Positions 20,210 through 28,806 of a stretch of DNA of 64,000 nt are shown here, piece by piece. Under the pieces are notes generated by a model, which saw nothing but the letters and a program-made list of their open reading frames with translations, was not told where the DNA came from and did not search any database. Location of the stretch: positions 1-64,000 of the forward strand of contig CAOKXF010000002.1 in the NCBI GenBank assembly GCA_948473335.1, written 5' to 3'. Source of the DNA: an uncultured Clostridium sp. GTDB lineage: Bacteria > Bacillota > Clostridia > TANB77 > CAG-508. Numbering within the stretch: position 1 is the first letter of the stretch; each line of letters starts with the position of its first letter. The translations under genes and the position numbers were made by a program.

Positions 20210-20431
20210 CTAATTTTCTTCTAATCTTGCATCTGGCTCTTCCTTTTTTATTACTTTTTTTACTTTTTCTATTATCTCTTCTCTTTTTTCTTCTTCACAT
20301 TCAAATATTAATTTTTCTGTCATAAAACTTAGTGTGGCATTTTCTATTCCTGCTATTTTTTGTATTTCTCTTTCTAATTTTGCTGCACAGTTTGCACAGT
20401 CTATACCTTTTATTTTTAATTTATTTTTCAT
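20210..20431 (-). CDS. Stand-alone heavy-metal-associated (HMA) domain protein
   Basis: 73 aa: KIKGIDCANCAAKLEREIQKIAGIENATLSFMTEKLIFEC (CxxC metal site). Confidence 0.88.
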   Translation of the reverse strand: MKNKLKIKGIDCANCAAKLEREIQKIAGIENATLSFMTEKLIFECEEEKREEIIEKVKKVIKKEEPDARLEEN

Positions 20432-20450
20432 TTTCTTTCTTCCTTTCTTT

Positions 20451-20816
20451 TTAATTGTTTTTATGTTCTATATGTTCAATTCCTAATTCAAATAATCCTT
20501 TTACATGGTCATCATCTATTGAATAATATACTTCTTTTCCTTCTCTTCTACATTTTACTATACTCATTCTTCTTAATGTTCCTAATTGATGTGATATTGA
20601 TGATTTACTCATTCCTAATACATTTGCTATATCGCATACACACATTTCGTTTTGGTCTAATGTAAATAGTATTTTTGCTCTTGTTGTATCTCCCAATATT
20701 TTGAAAAATTCTGCTAATTTATTGAATATATCGTCTTCTGGCATATTTTTTAGTGTGGCTTTTACTTTTTCTTCATGTATTATATTACAGTCACATATAA
20801 ATTCGTTCTTTGACAT
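20451..20816 (-). CDS. ArsR/SmtB-family metal-responsive repressor, CadC-like
   Basis: 121 aa; N-terminal CDC, EMCVCDIANVLGMSKSSISHQL recognition region, and D-x-H-x10-H-x2-H in the C-terminal helix (DDHVKGLFELGIEHIEH). Confidence 0.9.
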   Translation of the reverse strand: MSKNEFICDCNIIHEEKVKATLKNMPEDDIFNKLAEFFKILGDTTRAKILFTLDQNEMCVCDIANVLGMSKSSISHQLGTLRRMSIVKCRREGKEVYYSIDDDHVKGLFELGIEHIEHKNN

Positions 20817-20846
20817 TTATACCTCCTTTATTTTTTACTAAATAAA

Positions 20847-20910
20847 ACAATTGAATATGTATTCAACTATATCTGCTTATATTATAGTTGAATGTACATT
20901 CAATTGTCAA
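20847..20910 (-). promoter_or_regulatory. Promoter with two palindromic ArsR/CadC-type operators
   Basis: TTGACA (20905-20910, minus) -N18- TATAAT (20881-20886). Perfect 16-bp palindrome TTGAATGTACATTCAA (20888-20903) lies between them; second palindrome TTGAATATGTATTCAA (20851-20866) lies downstream. Confidence 0.82.
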
Positions 20911-21070
20911 TACTTTTTATATAATTTTTATATTCTTGACTTCATTTAAATTATTATCTTTTATAAATAGAAAACGTAGACATTCACGAAAGTAAAGCCT
21001 TCGGTTTTTACTATATGAAAAAAATAGCATAGTACCTATGTTACAGATACTATACTTTTTTATAAATATT

Positions 21071-21430
21071 TTATTTTCTTTTTATTGCTACTAATAATTC
21101 ACTTGTTTGCACTTCAAGTACATTGCCTTTATAGGCATAACTTTCTCCTGTCTTATATACAGTATATCCTAAGTTTTTTAGTCTTTGCATTATTAGATGT
21201 TCTACTCCACCTAAGTCTTCCATACTTAAATTTTCTTTTACTATCATCTCAAAAAAAGTAATTACTATTTTTTCTTCGTCATCATAAATCTTCTGATCTA
21301 TTATATTATTTAATTCTATTAAGGTCATTCTTTTTCCCTCTTTTTTACTAATATTTTTCATTACTCTCTTTTGTTTATTTTTAAATATTATATCATCTAC
21401 TTTTTTCAATGTCAATGTCCTAAATTTCAT
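21071..21430 (-). CDS. Hypothetical protein (119 aa)
   Basis: Minus ORF; likely start at an internal Met (MTLIELNNIIDQKIYDDEEKIVITFFE) preceded by AAAGAGGG. Confidence 0.55.
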   Translation of the reverse strand: MKFRTLTLKKVDDIIFKNKQKRVMKNISKKEGKRMTLIELNNIIDQKIYDDEEKIVITFFEMIVKENLSMEDLGGVEHLIMQRLKNLGYTVYKTGESYAYKGNVLEVQTSELLVAIKRK

Positions 21431-21496
21431 TTTTAGAATATGAAAAATCGAATATTTTTATAAAATATGGACATTCTAAAAAAAAGGAGATTTAAA

Positions 21497-21778
21497 TTGG
21501 AAACAATAGTAAATTTATATAGTAAAAGAGAAGGAGAATTGAATAAGTTTTTAAGTAGCTTTTTTAATACAGAAATGGAAATTCCATATGCATTGACTTG
21601 GCAAAAAAAGTATTATAATCCTGTTGATGTTACTGACATTGTTGGGGTTTATGTTGATAATCGTGATAATTATTCTATCAGTTTGTGGGTATGCTTAGAT
21701 TATAATGTTTATATAAATGTTTCTGAAAAAAATGCAGATGCTCTTATAAAATATATTTATGAAAGATATCCATCATAA
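21497..21778 (+). CDS. Hypothetical protein; TTG start preferred over ATG 21467
   Basis: AAAAGGAGA RBS at about 21482-21490, 6 nt before TTG 21497; LETIVNLYSKREGELNKFLSSFF... Confidence 0.6.
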   Translation: METIVNLYSKREGELNKFLSSFFNTEMEIPYALTWQKKYYNPVDVTDIVGVYVDNRDNYSISLWVCLDYNVYINVSEKNADALIKYIYERYPS

Positions 21779-21783
21779 TATCA

Positions 21784-21898
21784 AAAACAACTTATTTACT
21801 AATAGTCTTCAGATATACACTTATTAGTAAACAAGTTGTTTTTTATACTTTAGGAAAGTCATCATAGTATGATGGTTTTCTGTAGAGGATAATTATGG
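21784..21898. repeat. Family-2 hairpin plus conserved tail
   Basis: aaaaacaacttatttactaatagt ... acttattagtaaacaagttgttttt, then atactttaggaaagtcatcatagtatgatggttttctgtagaggataattatgg. Confidence 0.8.
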
Positions 21899-21903
21899 TC
21901 TTT

Positions 21904-22455
21904 CTAATCATTATTTTCTGTTTTTTCATTTTCCTCTTTTTCAGTATGTTCATCACTTTCAATATTATCGTCTGTTGAATCAGATGGTTTTTCTATTATT
22001 TCTACCTCTTTGGCTTCTTCAATGATTTGTTCTGCTCCACAATGAACGCAGAACTTTGCGTCTTTTTCAATTTCTGCAAAGCATTTTATACATTGTTTTT
22101 TGTCTTTTAATAATCTTATTTCATTTAAGCAATTTTCTATTTCTGCTGAAAGTACATCTATTCTTGTTATTTCTTCTTCTAAATCCTTTTGTATATTTAT
22201 CTCTTCCTTTAATGTGTGTTTTTCATATATTTTTTTTCCTATTTCTTGATATAAATCATTGATTTTTGATTTACTTTCATTCATTTTCATTTTTAATTTT
22301 GCTTCTTTTGTTAGTTTATTGGTTTTCTCACTTACCCCTTTATATGTTTCAGTTGCTTTTTTACTTAGTTTGTTAAAAAAATCCATTTCTCTTTTCATTC
22401 CTTTCTTTTTAGGCATATTTTTGAATAAATTATTTTTATGCTCTATGAAAATCAT
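21904..22455 (-). CDS. Zinc-ribbon protein with coiled-coil region
   Basis: CIKCFAEIEKDAKFCVHCGAEQI zinc ribbon; true start probably an internal Met (MKREMDFFNKLSKKATETYKG). Confidence 0.7.
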   Translation of the reverse strand: MIFIEHKNNLFKNMPKKKGMKREMDFFNKLSKKATETYKGVSEKTNKLTKEAKLKMKMNESKSKINDLYQEIGKKIYEKHTLKEEINIQKDLEEEITRIDVLSAEIENCLNEIRLLKDKKQCIKCFAEIEKDAKFCVHCGAEQIIEEAKEVEIIEKPSDSTDDNIESDEHTEKEENEKTENND

Positions 22456-22571
22456 CCTGGTATGATGTCTTTCTATTGCCTTCTCTAATACTATTATTAC
22501 TATTACATTATTATAATTAAAATATTAAAAATTATTCTAAATAACTATCATGAACTTTTATTATATTGATT

Positions 22572-23555
22572 CTATTCTTCTTTTTTCTCTCTTGTCATCA
22601 ATATTTTTAATGCTTCATCTGGTTTTATTTCTCTATTTAATACTTTGTATACCGTTTCTACTATTGGCATTTCTACTTTGTGGATTTTTCCTAATTTATA
22701 TGCAACTTCTATATTGTCTATACTTTCTATTGTCATTCCCACTTGCTGTTTTGTTTCTTCTAATGTATATCCTTGTGCTATTAATCTTCCTGCTTTTCTA
22801 TTTCTACTATGTTCACTTAAGCACGTTACTATTAAATCTCCTAGTCCACTTAATCCATAAAATGTTTCTTGTTCTCCTCCTAATTGTACTCCTAATCTGC
22901 TTATTTCTACTAATCCTCTTGTTATTAGTGCTGCAAATGAATTGTCTCCTAGTCCTAATCCTGAAGCGACTCCTGCACAAAATGCTATTATATTTTTTAA
23001 AGCTCCTCCTAATTCGACTCCTTTTACATCGTTTGATGTATATATTCTCATTTTTTCACACATAAATGTGTCTTGTATTAGTTTTTGTACTTCTCTATCT
23101 TTTGATGCAATTACTAATACTGTTGTCATTAAAAATGCTACTTCTTCCGCATGGCTTGGTCCTGATAGTATTCCTATTTTTGTATCTGGCATTTCTTGTT
23201 CGAATATTTCATCTAATGTTGATAGTGTTTCACTTTCAAATCCTTTTGAACATATTATTATTGGTTGATTTGTTACATATTGTTTATATTCATTTAATGT
23301 ACTTCTTGTAAATTTTGATGGTGTTACATGTAATATAAAGTCTGTTCCTTCTATTGCTTCTTTATATGATGTTGTACATTTTACATTTTCTGGTATTACA
23401 GCATCTGGTAAAAATTTGCACTTTTTTTCATTATTTATCATATCTGCTTCTTCTTGCATAAATGACCATATTTTTATTTTATTTCCTAAACTTGCTAGGT
23501 GTATTGCAAGTGCTACTCCCCAGCTTCCACTTCCTATTATTCCTATATTTTTCAT
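22572..23555 (-). CDS. gpsA: Glycerol-3-phosphate dehydrogenase [NAD(P)+]
   Basis: IGIIGSGSWGVALAIHLASLGNKIKIWSF; GALKNIIAFCAGVASGLGLGDNSFAALITRGLVEI; followed by plsY. Confidence 0.96.
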   Translation of the reverse strand: MKNIGIIGSGSWGVALAIHLASLGNKIKIWSFMQEEADMINNEKKCKFLPDAVIPENVKCTTSYKEAIEGTDFILHVTPSKFTRSTLNEYKQYVTNQPIIICSKGFESETLSTLDEIFEQEMPDTKIGILSGPSHAEEVAFLMTTVLVIASKDREVQKLIQDTFMCEKMRIYTSNDVKGVELGGALKNIIAFCAGVASGLGLGDNSFAALITRGLVEISRLGVQLGGEQETFYGLSGLGDLIVTCLSEHSRNRKAGRLIAQGYTLEETKQQVGMTIESIDNIEVAYKLGKIHKVEMPIVETVYKVLNREIKPDEALKILMTREKKEE

Positions 23556-23617
23556 TGCCTTTTTCCTTGTTATATATTTAGGTTTTTTTGAAGGTTATAC
23601 CTATAAACCCTTTTTTA

Positions 23618-23727
23618 ATTGTATAGGAAAAATCGAAGATTTTTACATATACAAAAAGGTTAAGTTTCCTTAGTTTGTGCATATTTGCGAAGCAAAATGC
23701 ATATGTGACGAAGTCACTTTTCTTATT
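23618..23727. repeat. Family-1 triple mini-hairpin element, copy A
   Basis: ATTGTATAGGAAAAATCGAAGATTTTTACATATAC...TTTGTGCATATTTGCGAAGCAAAATGCATATGTGACGAAGTCACTTTTCTTATT; near-identical reverse-complement copy at 61716-61824. Confidence 0.9.
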
Positions 23728-23738
23728 ATTTCAGAATA

Positions 23739-24371
23739 TTAACTTTTTTTAAAACTTATTTTGTTTTCTTTTCCTTCTAACATTCTTTTTATATTTGTTC
23801 TGTGATTAAATGCTACAATTAATGCTAATAATACACTAAATACAAAATATCCTGTTCCCTCTGATACTGTAAAATTTGTATCAATGAATAACACTAATAT
23901 TGGATATAATATTGCTGCTCCTACAGATCCTAATGATACCATTCTTGTTAATGCAATTAACACTAATGCAAATACTAAACATATTAATCCTATTTTCCAG
24001 TTTATCATTAATAATACACCTAATGATGTTGCTACTCCCTTTCCTCCTTTAAATTGGAAAAATACTGGAAATGTGTGTCCTATAACTACTAATAATGCTG
24101 CTAGTTGTACTAGTAATGCCCTATCTAAGTCTTGCCATATTGCTCCTATTATTATTGCTACTACTATCGCTACGATTCCTTTTAATATATCACTTACTAG
24201 TGTTATTAATGCTGCTTCTTTTCCTACAGAACGTAGCATGTTCGTTGTTCCAGCATTTCCACTTCCTTTTTCTCTTACATCAAATCCTGCCATTCTTTTA
24301 CTTATTATTATTGAAAAGTTTATGCTTCCTATTAAATATGCTATTAATGCTACTATTATATATGCTACCAT
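23739..24371 (-). CDS. plsY: Glycerol-3-phosphate acyltransferase PlsY
   Basis: AYLIGSINFSIIISKRMAGFDVREKGSGNAGTTNMLRSVGK; FKGGKGVATSLG. Confidence 0.95.
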   Translation of the reverse strand: MVAYIIVALIAYLIGSINFSIIISKRMAGFDVREKGSGNAGTTNMLRSVGKEAALITLVSDILKGIVAIVVAIIIGAIWQDLDRALLVQLAALLVVIGHTFPVFFQFKGGKGVATSLGVLLMINWKIGLICLVFALVLIALTRMVSLGSVGAAILYPILVLFIDTNFTVSEGTGYFVFSVLLALIVAFNHRTNIKRMLEGKENKISFKKS

Positions 24372-24417
24372 TTTGCCCTCCTTTTATTTTAAATATTTTA
24401 TTCTTGTTTTTTATAAA

Positions 24418-25752
24418 CTATATTTCAAATTCTTTTTCCCCTTTTTCTCTTGCTATTATTCTTATTGGTGTTCCTTCTAGTCCGAATTCTTTTCTTATTT
24501 GATTTATTAAATATCTTTCGTATGAGAAATGAAATAATTCTTTGTTATTCACAAATATTACAAATGTTGGTGGCTTTGTAGATACTTGGGTTCCATAGAG
24601 TATTTTTAGTCTTTTTCCTTTATCTGTTGGTGGCTGAACTATTGCTATTGCTTCGTTTATTACTTGATTTAATACAGATGTTGATATTCTCATTGCATTT
24701 TGTTCTGCTACATGATTTATTAGTTCAAATAGTTTGTCTACTCTTTGTCCAGTCTTTGCTGATATAAATAATATTGGTGCATATGATAAATATGCTAATT
24801 TATTATATATTTCTTTTTTGTATTTTTCTAATGTTCCTGTTTCTTTTTCATATTCATCCCATTTATTTACTACTATTATTACACCCTTTCCTGCTTCATG
24901 TGCTTCTCCTGCTATTTTTGCATCTTGGTCTGTTACTCCTTCTAATGCATCAATTAACATTAAGCATACATCTGCTCTTTCTATTGCTAATAATGTTCGC
25001 ATTATACTAAATTTTTCTATTGATTCTGTTACTTTGCTTTTTTTTCTTATTCCTGCTGTGTCTATAAATATATAATTCCCCTTATCATTGCTAAATTCAG
25101 AGTCTATAGCATCTCTTGTTGTTCCTGCTATATCGCTTACTATGTTTCTATTGTCTCCTAATATTTTGTTGATTAATGATGACTTTCCTACATTTGGTTT
25201 TCCTATTACTGCTACTTTTATTGGTTCATCTTCGCCTTCTATCTCTTCTTTTTCTGGAAAATGTTCATATATTGCATCTAATACATCTCCTATTCCTGTT
25301 GCATTTGTTGATGATATTAGATATGGTTCCCCTATTCCTAAATTGTAAAATTCATATGAATCTTCTTTTGCTTTTTGATAGTTGTCTGCTTTATTGCATA
25401 CTAATACTATTGGTTTTTTTGATTTTTTTAACATCAATGATATTTCTTCGTCTGCTGCTGTTATTCCTTGTCTTATATCTGTTAAAAATATTATTACATC
25501 TGCCATTTCTATTGCTATTTGTGCTTGTTCCCTCATTTGTGATATTATTATATCCTCTGATTTCGGTTCTATTCCTGCTGTGTCTATTACTGTGAATTCT
25601 CTTCCTCTCCAATTTGTTTTTGCATATATTCTATCTCTTGTTACTCCTGGAGTATCTTCTACAATTGATATTCTTGTTCCTACTATATAGTTGAAAAATG
25701 TTGATTTTCCTACATTCGGCTTTCCTATTATCGCTACTATTGGTTCTGACAT
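24418..25752 (-). CDS. der: Ribosome biogenesis GTPase Der (EngA)
   Basis: Two GTPase domains: GKPNVGKSTFFNYIVG and GKPNVGKSSLINKILG; DTAGI motifs; C-terminal KH-like region. Confidence 0.97.
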   Translation of the reverse strand: MSEPIVAIIGKPNVGKSTFFNYIVGTRISIVEDTPGVTRDRIYAKTNWRGREFTVIDTAGIEPKSEDIIISQMREQAQIAIEMADVIIFLTDIRQGITAADEEISLMLKKSKKPIVLVCNKADNYQKAKEDSYEFYNLGIGEPYLISSTNATGIGDVLDAIYEHFPEKEEIEGEDEPIKVAVIGKPNVGKSSLINKILGDNRNIVSDIAGTTRDAIDSEFSNDKGNYIFIDTAGIRKKSKVTESIEKFSIMRTLLAIERADVCLMLIDALEGVTDQDAKIAGEAHEAGKGVIIVVNKWDEYEKETGTLEKYKKEIYNKLAYLSYAPILFISAKTGQRVDKLFELINHVAEQNAMRISTSVLNQVINEAIAIVQPPTDKGKRLKILYGTQVSTKPPTFVIFVNNKELFHFSYERYLINQIRKEFGLEGTPIRIIAREKGEKEFEI

Positions 25753-25766
25753 TTCTTTTCTCCTTG

Positions 25767-26711
25767 TTAATCTATTTTGAATAAATCTCCTAATGGTCTT
25801 GATTCATTTAGTCTTCTTATTGTTTCTGCAAATAGTGGCGCCATTGATACCACTTTTATTTTGTCTATTTTCTTTTCCTCTGGTAATGGTATTGTATCTG
25901 TTATTATTAATTCTTTTATTGGTGATTCTTGTATTCTTTGTATTGCATTTGCTGATAATACTCCATGTGTACATCCTGCATATATTTCTTTTGCTCCTTC
26001 TCTATATAATATATTTGCTGTTTCTATCAATGACCCTGCTGTGTCTACTTCATCATCAAATATTATTGCTTCTTTTCCTTTTACTGTTCCTATTACATTT
26101 GTTGCTATAGCTCTATCATCATTTCCTTCTCTTCTTTTGTCGATTAATGCTATTGGACATCCAAAGTATTCTGAATATTTATATGCTTTTTTTGAACTTC
26201 CTGCATCTGTTGCTACTATTACCATGTCTTGTAAGTTTTTCTTTTTGAAATAGTCTTGTAATATTCCTTGTGCTGTTAGTCTATCACAATTTATATTAAA
26301 ATATGCCTGTATTGACGGATTATGTAAGTCACAGCTTATTACTCTTGTTGCCCCTGCTGCTTCTAATAGTTGCGCCATTAGTTTTGCTGTTACTGGTACT
26401 CGTGGTTGGTCTTTCTTGTCTGATCTTGAATATATGTAATACGGTAATACTACATTTATATTTTTTGCTGATGCTCTTTTTAATGCATCTATTGCTATTA
26501 GTAATTCCATTACTCTTTCATTTACTGGTGGTTGTGTTGTTTGTACTATATATACATCTTGCTCTCTTACTGTTTCTCCTATTTGTATAAATGTGTTGTC
26601 ATTTTTGAATTTTTGTGTGTTTATTTTTCCCATTTTTACATTTAAATGTTTGCATATTTCTTCTGTGAATGGCTCTGCACTTTGGCAGGCAAAAATTTTA
26701 ATATTCTCCAT
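25767..26711 (-). CDS. prs: Ribose-phosphate pyrophosphokinase
   Basis: IFACQSAEPFTEEICKHL..., VLPYYIYSRSDKKDQPRVPVTAKLMAQLLEAAGATRVISCDLH; DDEVDTAGSL. Confidence 0.94.
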   Translation of the reverse strand: MENIKIFACQSAEPFTEEICKHLNVKMGKINTQKFKNDNTFIQIGETVREQDVYIVQTTQPPVNERVMELLIAIDALKRASAKNINVVLPYYIYSRSDKKDQPRVPVTAKLMAQLLEAAGATRVISCDLHNPSIQAYFNINCDRLTAQGILQDYFKKKNLQDMVIVATDAGSSKKAYKYSEYFGCPIALIDKRREGNDDRAIATNVIGTVKGKEAIIFDDEVDTAGSLIETANILYREGAKEIYAGCTHGVLSANAIQRIQESPIKELIITDTIPLPEEKKIDKIKVVSMAPLFAETIRRLNESRPLGDLFKID

Positions 26712-26814
26712 ACTTTACCTCTTTTCTTTTTTCTTTTTTGCTTCGTGCTACTATTTCGATATTATTCTATAATATGTTCTTATATTTTGCAATATTTTTT
26801 CTCTAACTTTTTAA

Positions 26815-26847
26815 AGTCGGGCAAGCTAAAAAACAGCTTGCCCGACT
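26815..26847. terminator. GC-rich terminator downstream of the 26858-27436 gene
   Basis: agtcgggcaagct / agcttgcccgact, 13-bp perfect stem. Confidence 0.8.
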
Positions 26848-26857
26848 GTAGAACAAT

Positions 26858-27436
26858 TCAACAATCCAAGATGTCTTCATATACATTAGGGAAACGACTT
26901 ATAAAATCCTCATAATCAATCTTTTTCACCATTATGAAATATCTTATCATACCTTTGTAAAACTTGTACCATTCTTTATTTAAGTATAATCTATATTTCA
27001 TAAATGCGTTCATCAACTTATCACATGTTTCCCTGAATCCATCGTTATCGTTGATATTTTCTCCTTTCACTAGTTCTATTATTTCTTGTGCCTTTTCGTC
27101 ATTCCTCAAATTATTGTATGCAAAATATTTTTCTATTGCTGGAACATACTTGCATATAGCTTTAGGGGCTTCTGGTGCCTTTTGGTATTTTCCTGTTTCA
27201 AAATCTAAAGCCTTACCATTACTTATCAAATACACTCTATCGTTGAATTCAACAATATCGTTGTTTATTTTGTAATAGTAACCTGCTTGTTTGAAATATG
27301 GAAAATTACCAACATTTAAAGCTTCGAACTGCTCTTTGGACATTTTGGACCATTTCCAATATCTGGGATTATATATTTTGTATCCCTCATCTGTTTCCAT
27401 GACCCATCCAATAATTGTGTTGATTACATTCTTCAT
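26858..27436 (-). CDS. Hypothetical protein
   Basis: Preferred start MKNVINTIIGWVMETDEGYKIYNPRYWKWSKMSKEQ with AGGGAG RBS; less AT-biased codon usage than neighbours. Confidence 0.7.
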   Translation of the reverse strand: MKNVINTIIGWVMETDEGYKIYNPRYWKWSKMSKEQFEALNVGNFPYFKQAGYYYKINNDIVEFNDRVYLISNGKALDFETGKYQKAPEAPKAICKYVPAIEKYFAYNNLRNDEKAQEIIELVKGENINDNDGFRETCDKLMNAFMKYRLYLNKEWYKFYKGMIRYFIMVKKIDYEDFISRFPNVYEDILDC

Positions 27437-27585
27437 GTCATTCTCCCTTTCTCTTGTTCTACTTATCACAGTTTATGTTACATACTTTTATTATATCATA
27501 TTTTATGTAAATTCACAAATATCTTTCATTCTAACCTTTTTATTCTAACTTATGATAACTAGAATCTAAGACAGATTTAAGAGAA

Positions 27586-27626
27586 TTAACCTTTTGTATA
27601 TGTAAAATCTTCGAATTTTCCTATAC
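27586..27626. repeat. Family-1 element, partial copy C
   Basis: ttaaccttttgtatatgtaaaatcttcgaattttcctatac matches the reverse complement of the first ~45 bp of copy A. Confidence 0.75.
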
Positions 27627-27716
27627 TCTAAAAAATAAGAATAAAATTTTAAAAAAATGTTCCATTTTTAAGATTTATTTAATATAATAAAAATATCAAA
27701 AAGGAGATGTTGATTT

Positions 27717-28700
27717 ATGAAAAATTACAAATTAGCGATAGTCGGAGCTACTGGATTAGTAGGAAGAACTATATTAAAAGTTCTAGAAGAAAAAAACTTA
27801 CCTAATTTTGAATATACAATGTTCTGTTCTGAAAGATCTGCTGGTCAAGAGTTAACTTTATTAGGTAAAAAATACATTGCAAAAGAATTGACTCATTCAT
27901 CTTTTGATGAAAAATTTGATTTTGCAATTTTCTCTGCTGGTGGAGATGTTTCAAAAGAATTTGCTCCTATTGCAGCTTCTAAAGGATGTGTTGTTATAGA
28001 TAATAGCAATGCTTTTAGAATGGATACTAATGTTCCTTTAGTAGTTCCAGAAGTTAATCCAGAAAAAATTGCAGAAAACCATGGTATTATAGCAAATCCT
28101 AATTGTTCTACTATTCAAGCAGTAGTCCCTTTAAAACCATTACATGATGCTTACAAAATAAAAAGAATTGTTTATTCTACATATCAGGCAGTTTCAGGTG
28201 CTGGCGTAAAAGGTATTACAGATTTAGAAAATGGCTCAAAAGGACTAGAACCTATAAAATTTCCTCATCCTATATATAATAACTGCTTACCTCATATAGA
28301 TGTATTTTTGGATGATGGATATTCAAAAGAAGAACATAAAATGATTAATGAAACTAGAAAAATTCTTGATTGCCCAGATTTAAAAATAACAGCTACTACT
28401 GTTAGAGTCCCTGTTAAAAATTGTCATAGTGAGTCTATAAATATTGAATTTGAAAATGAATTTGATTTACAAGATGTCTTCAAATTATTACAAACTTCTC
28501 CTGGTATTGTTCTTGTAGATGATGTGTCTAATAATCAATATCCTTTAGCTACCGATGCTGATGGTCATGATGAAGTTTTTGTTGGAAGAATTAGACGTGA
28601 TTATAGTGTGCCAAATGGTCTAAATATTTGGGTTGTTGCTGATAACCTTAGAAAAGGTGCTGCTAGTAATGCTATTCAAATAATGGAAAAAATGATTTAA
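27717..28700 (+). CDS. asd: Aspartate-semialdehyde dehydrogenase
   Basis: AIVGATGLVGRTILKVLEEKN; VVPEVNPEKIAENHGIIANPNCSTIQAVVPLKPLHD; QAVSGAG. Confidence 0.96.
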   Translation: MKNYKLAIVGATGLVGRTILKVLEEKNLPNFEYTMFCSERSAGQELTLLGKKYIAKELTHSSFDEKFDFAIFSAGGDVSKEFAPIAASKGCVVIDNSNAFRMDTNVPLVVPEVNPEKIAENHGIIANPNCSTIQAVVPLKPLHDAYKIKRIVYSTYQAVSGAGVKGITDLENGSKGLEPIKFPHPIYNNCLPHIDVFLDDGYSKEEHKMINETRKILDCPDLKITATTVRVPVKNCHSESINIEFENEFDLQDVFKLLQTSPGIVLVDDVSNNQYPLATDADGHDEVFVGRIRRDYSVPNGLNIWVVADNLRKGAASNAIQIMEKMI

Positions 28701-28721
28701 TTTTTATAAATATGTACAATT

Positions 28722-28768
28722 AAATCTGAAAATGATATAATGCAAACATAATTATCGTTTTCAGATTT
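28722..28768 (+). promoter_or_regulatory. Hairpin in the asd-dapA intergenic region
   Basis: aaatctgaaaatgata / tatcgttttcagattt, 16-nt arms with one G.U-compatible mismatch. Confidence 0.55.
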
Positions 28769-28806
28769 GAATTTGATATTCTATATTGAAAGGATTTGAA
28801 TGCCTT

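Noticed and set aside
20930-21070. Candidate tRNA or riboswitch upstream of the CadC-like promoter
   Set aside because: Only small hairpins are visible; no cloverleaf, T-loop consensus or known riboswitch core.
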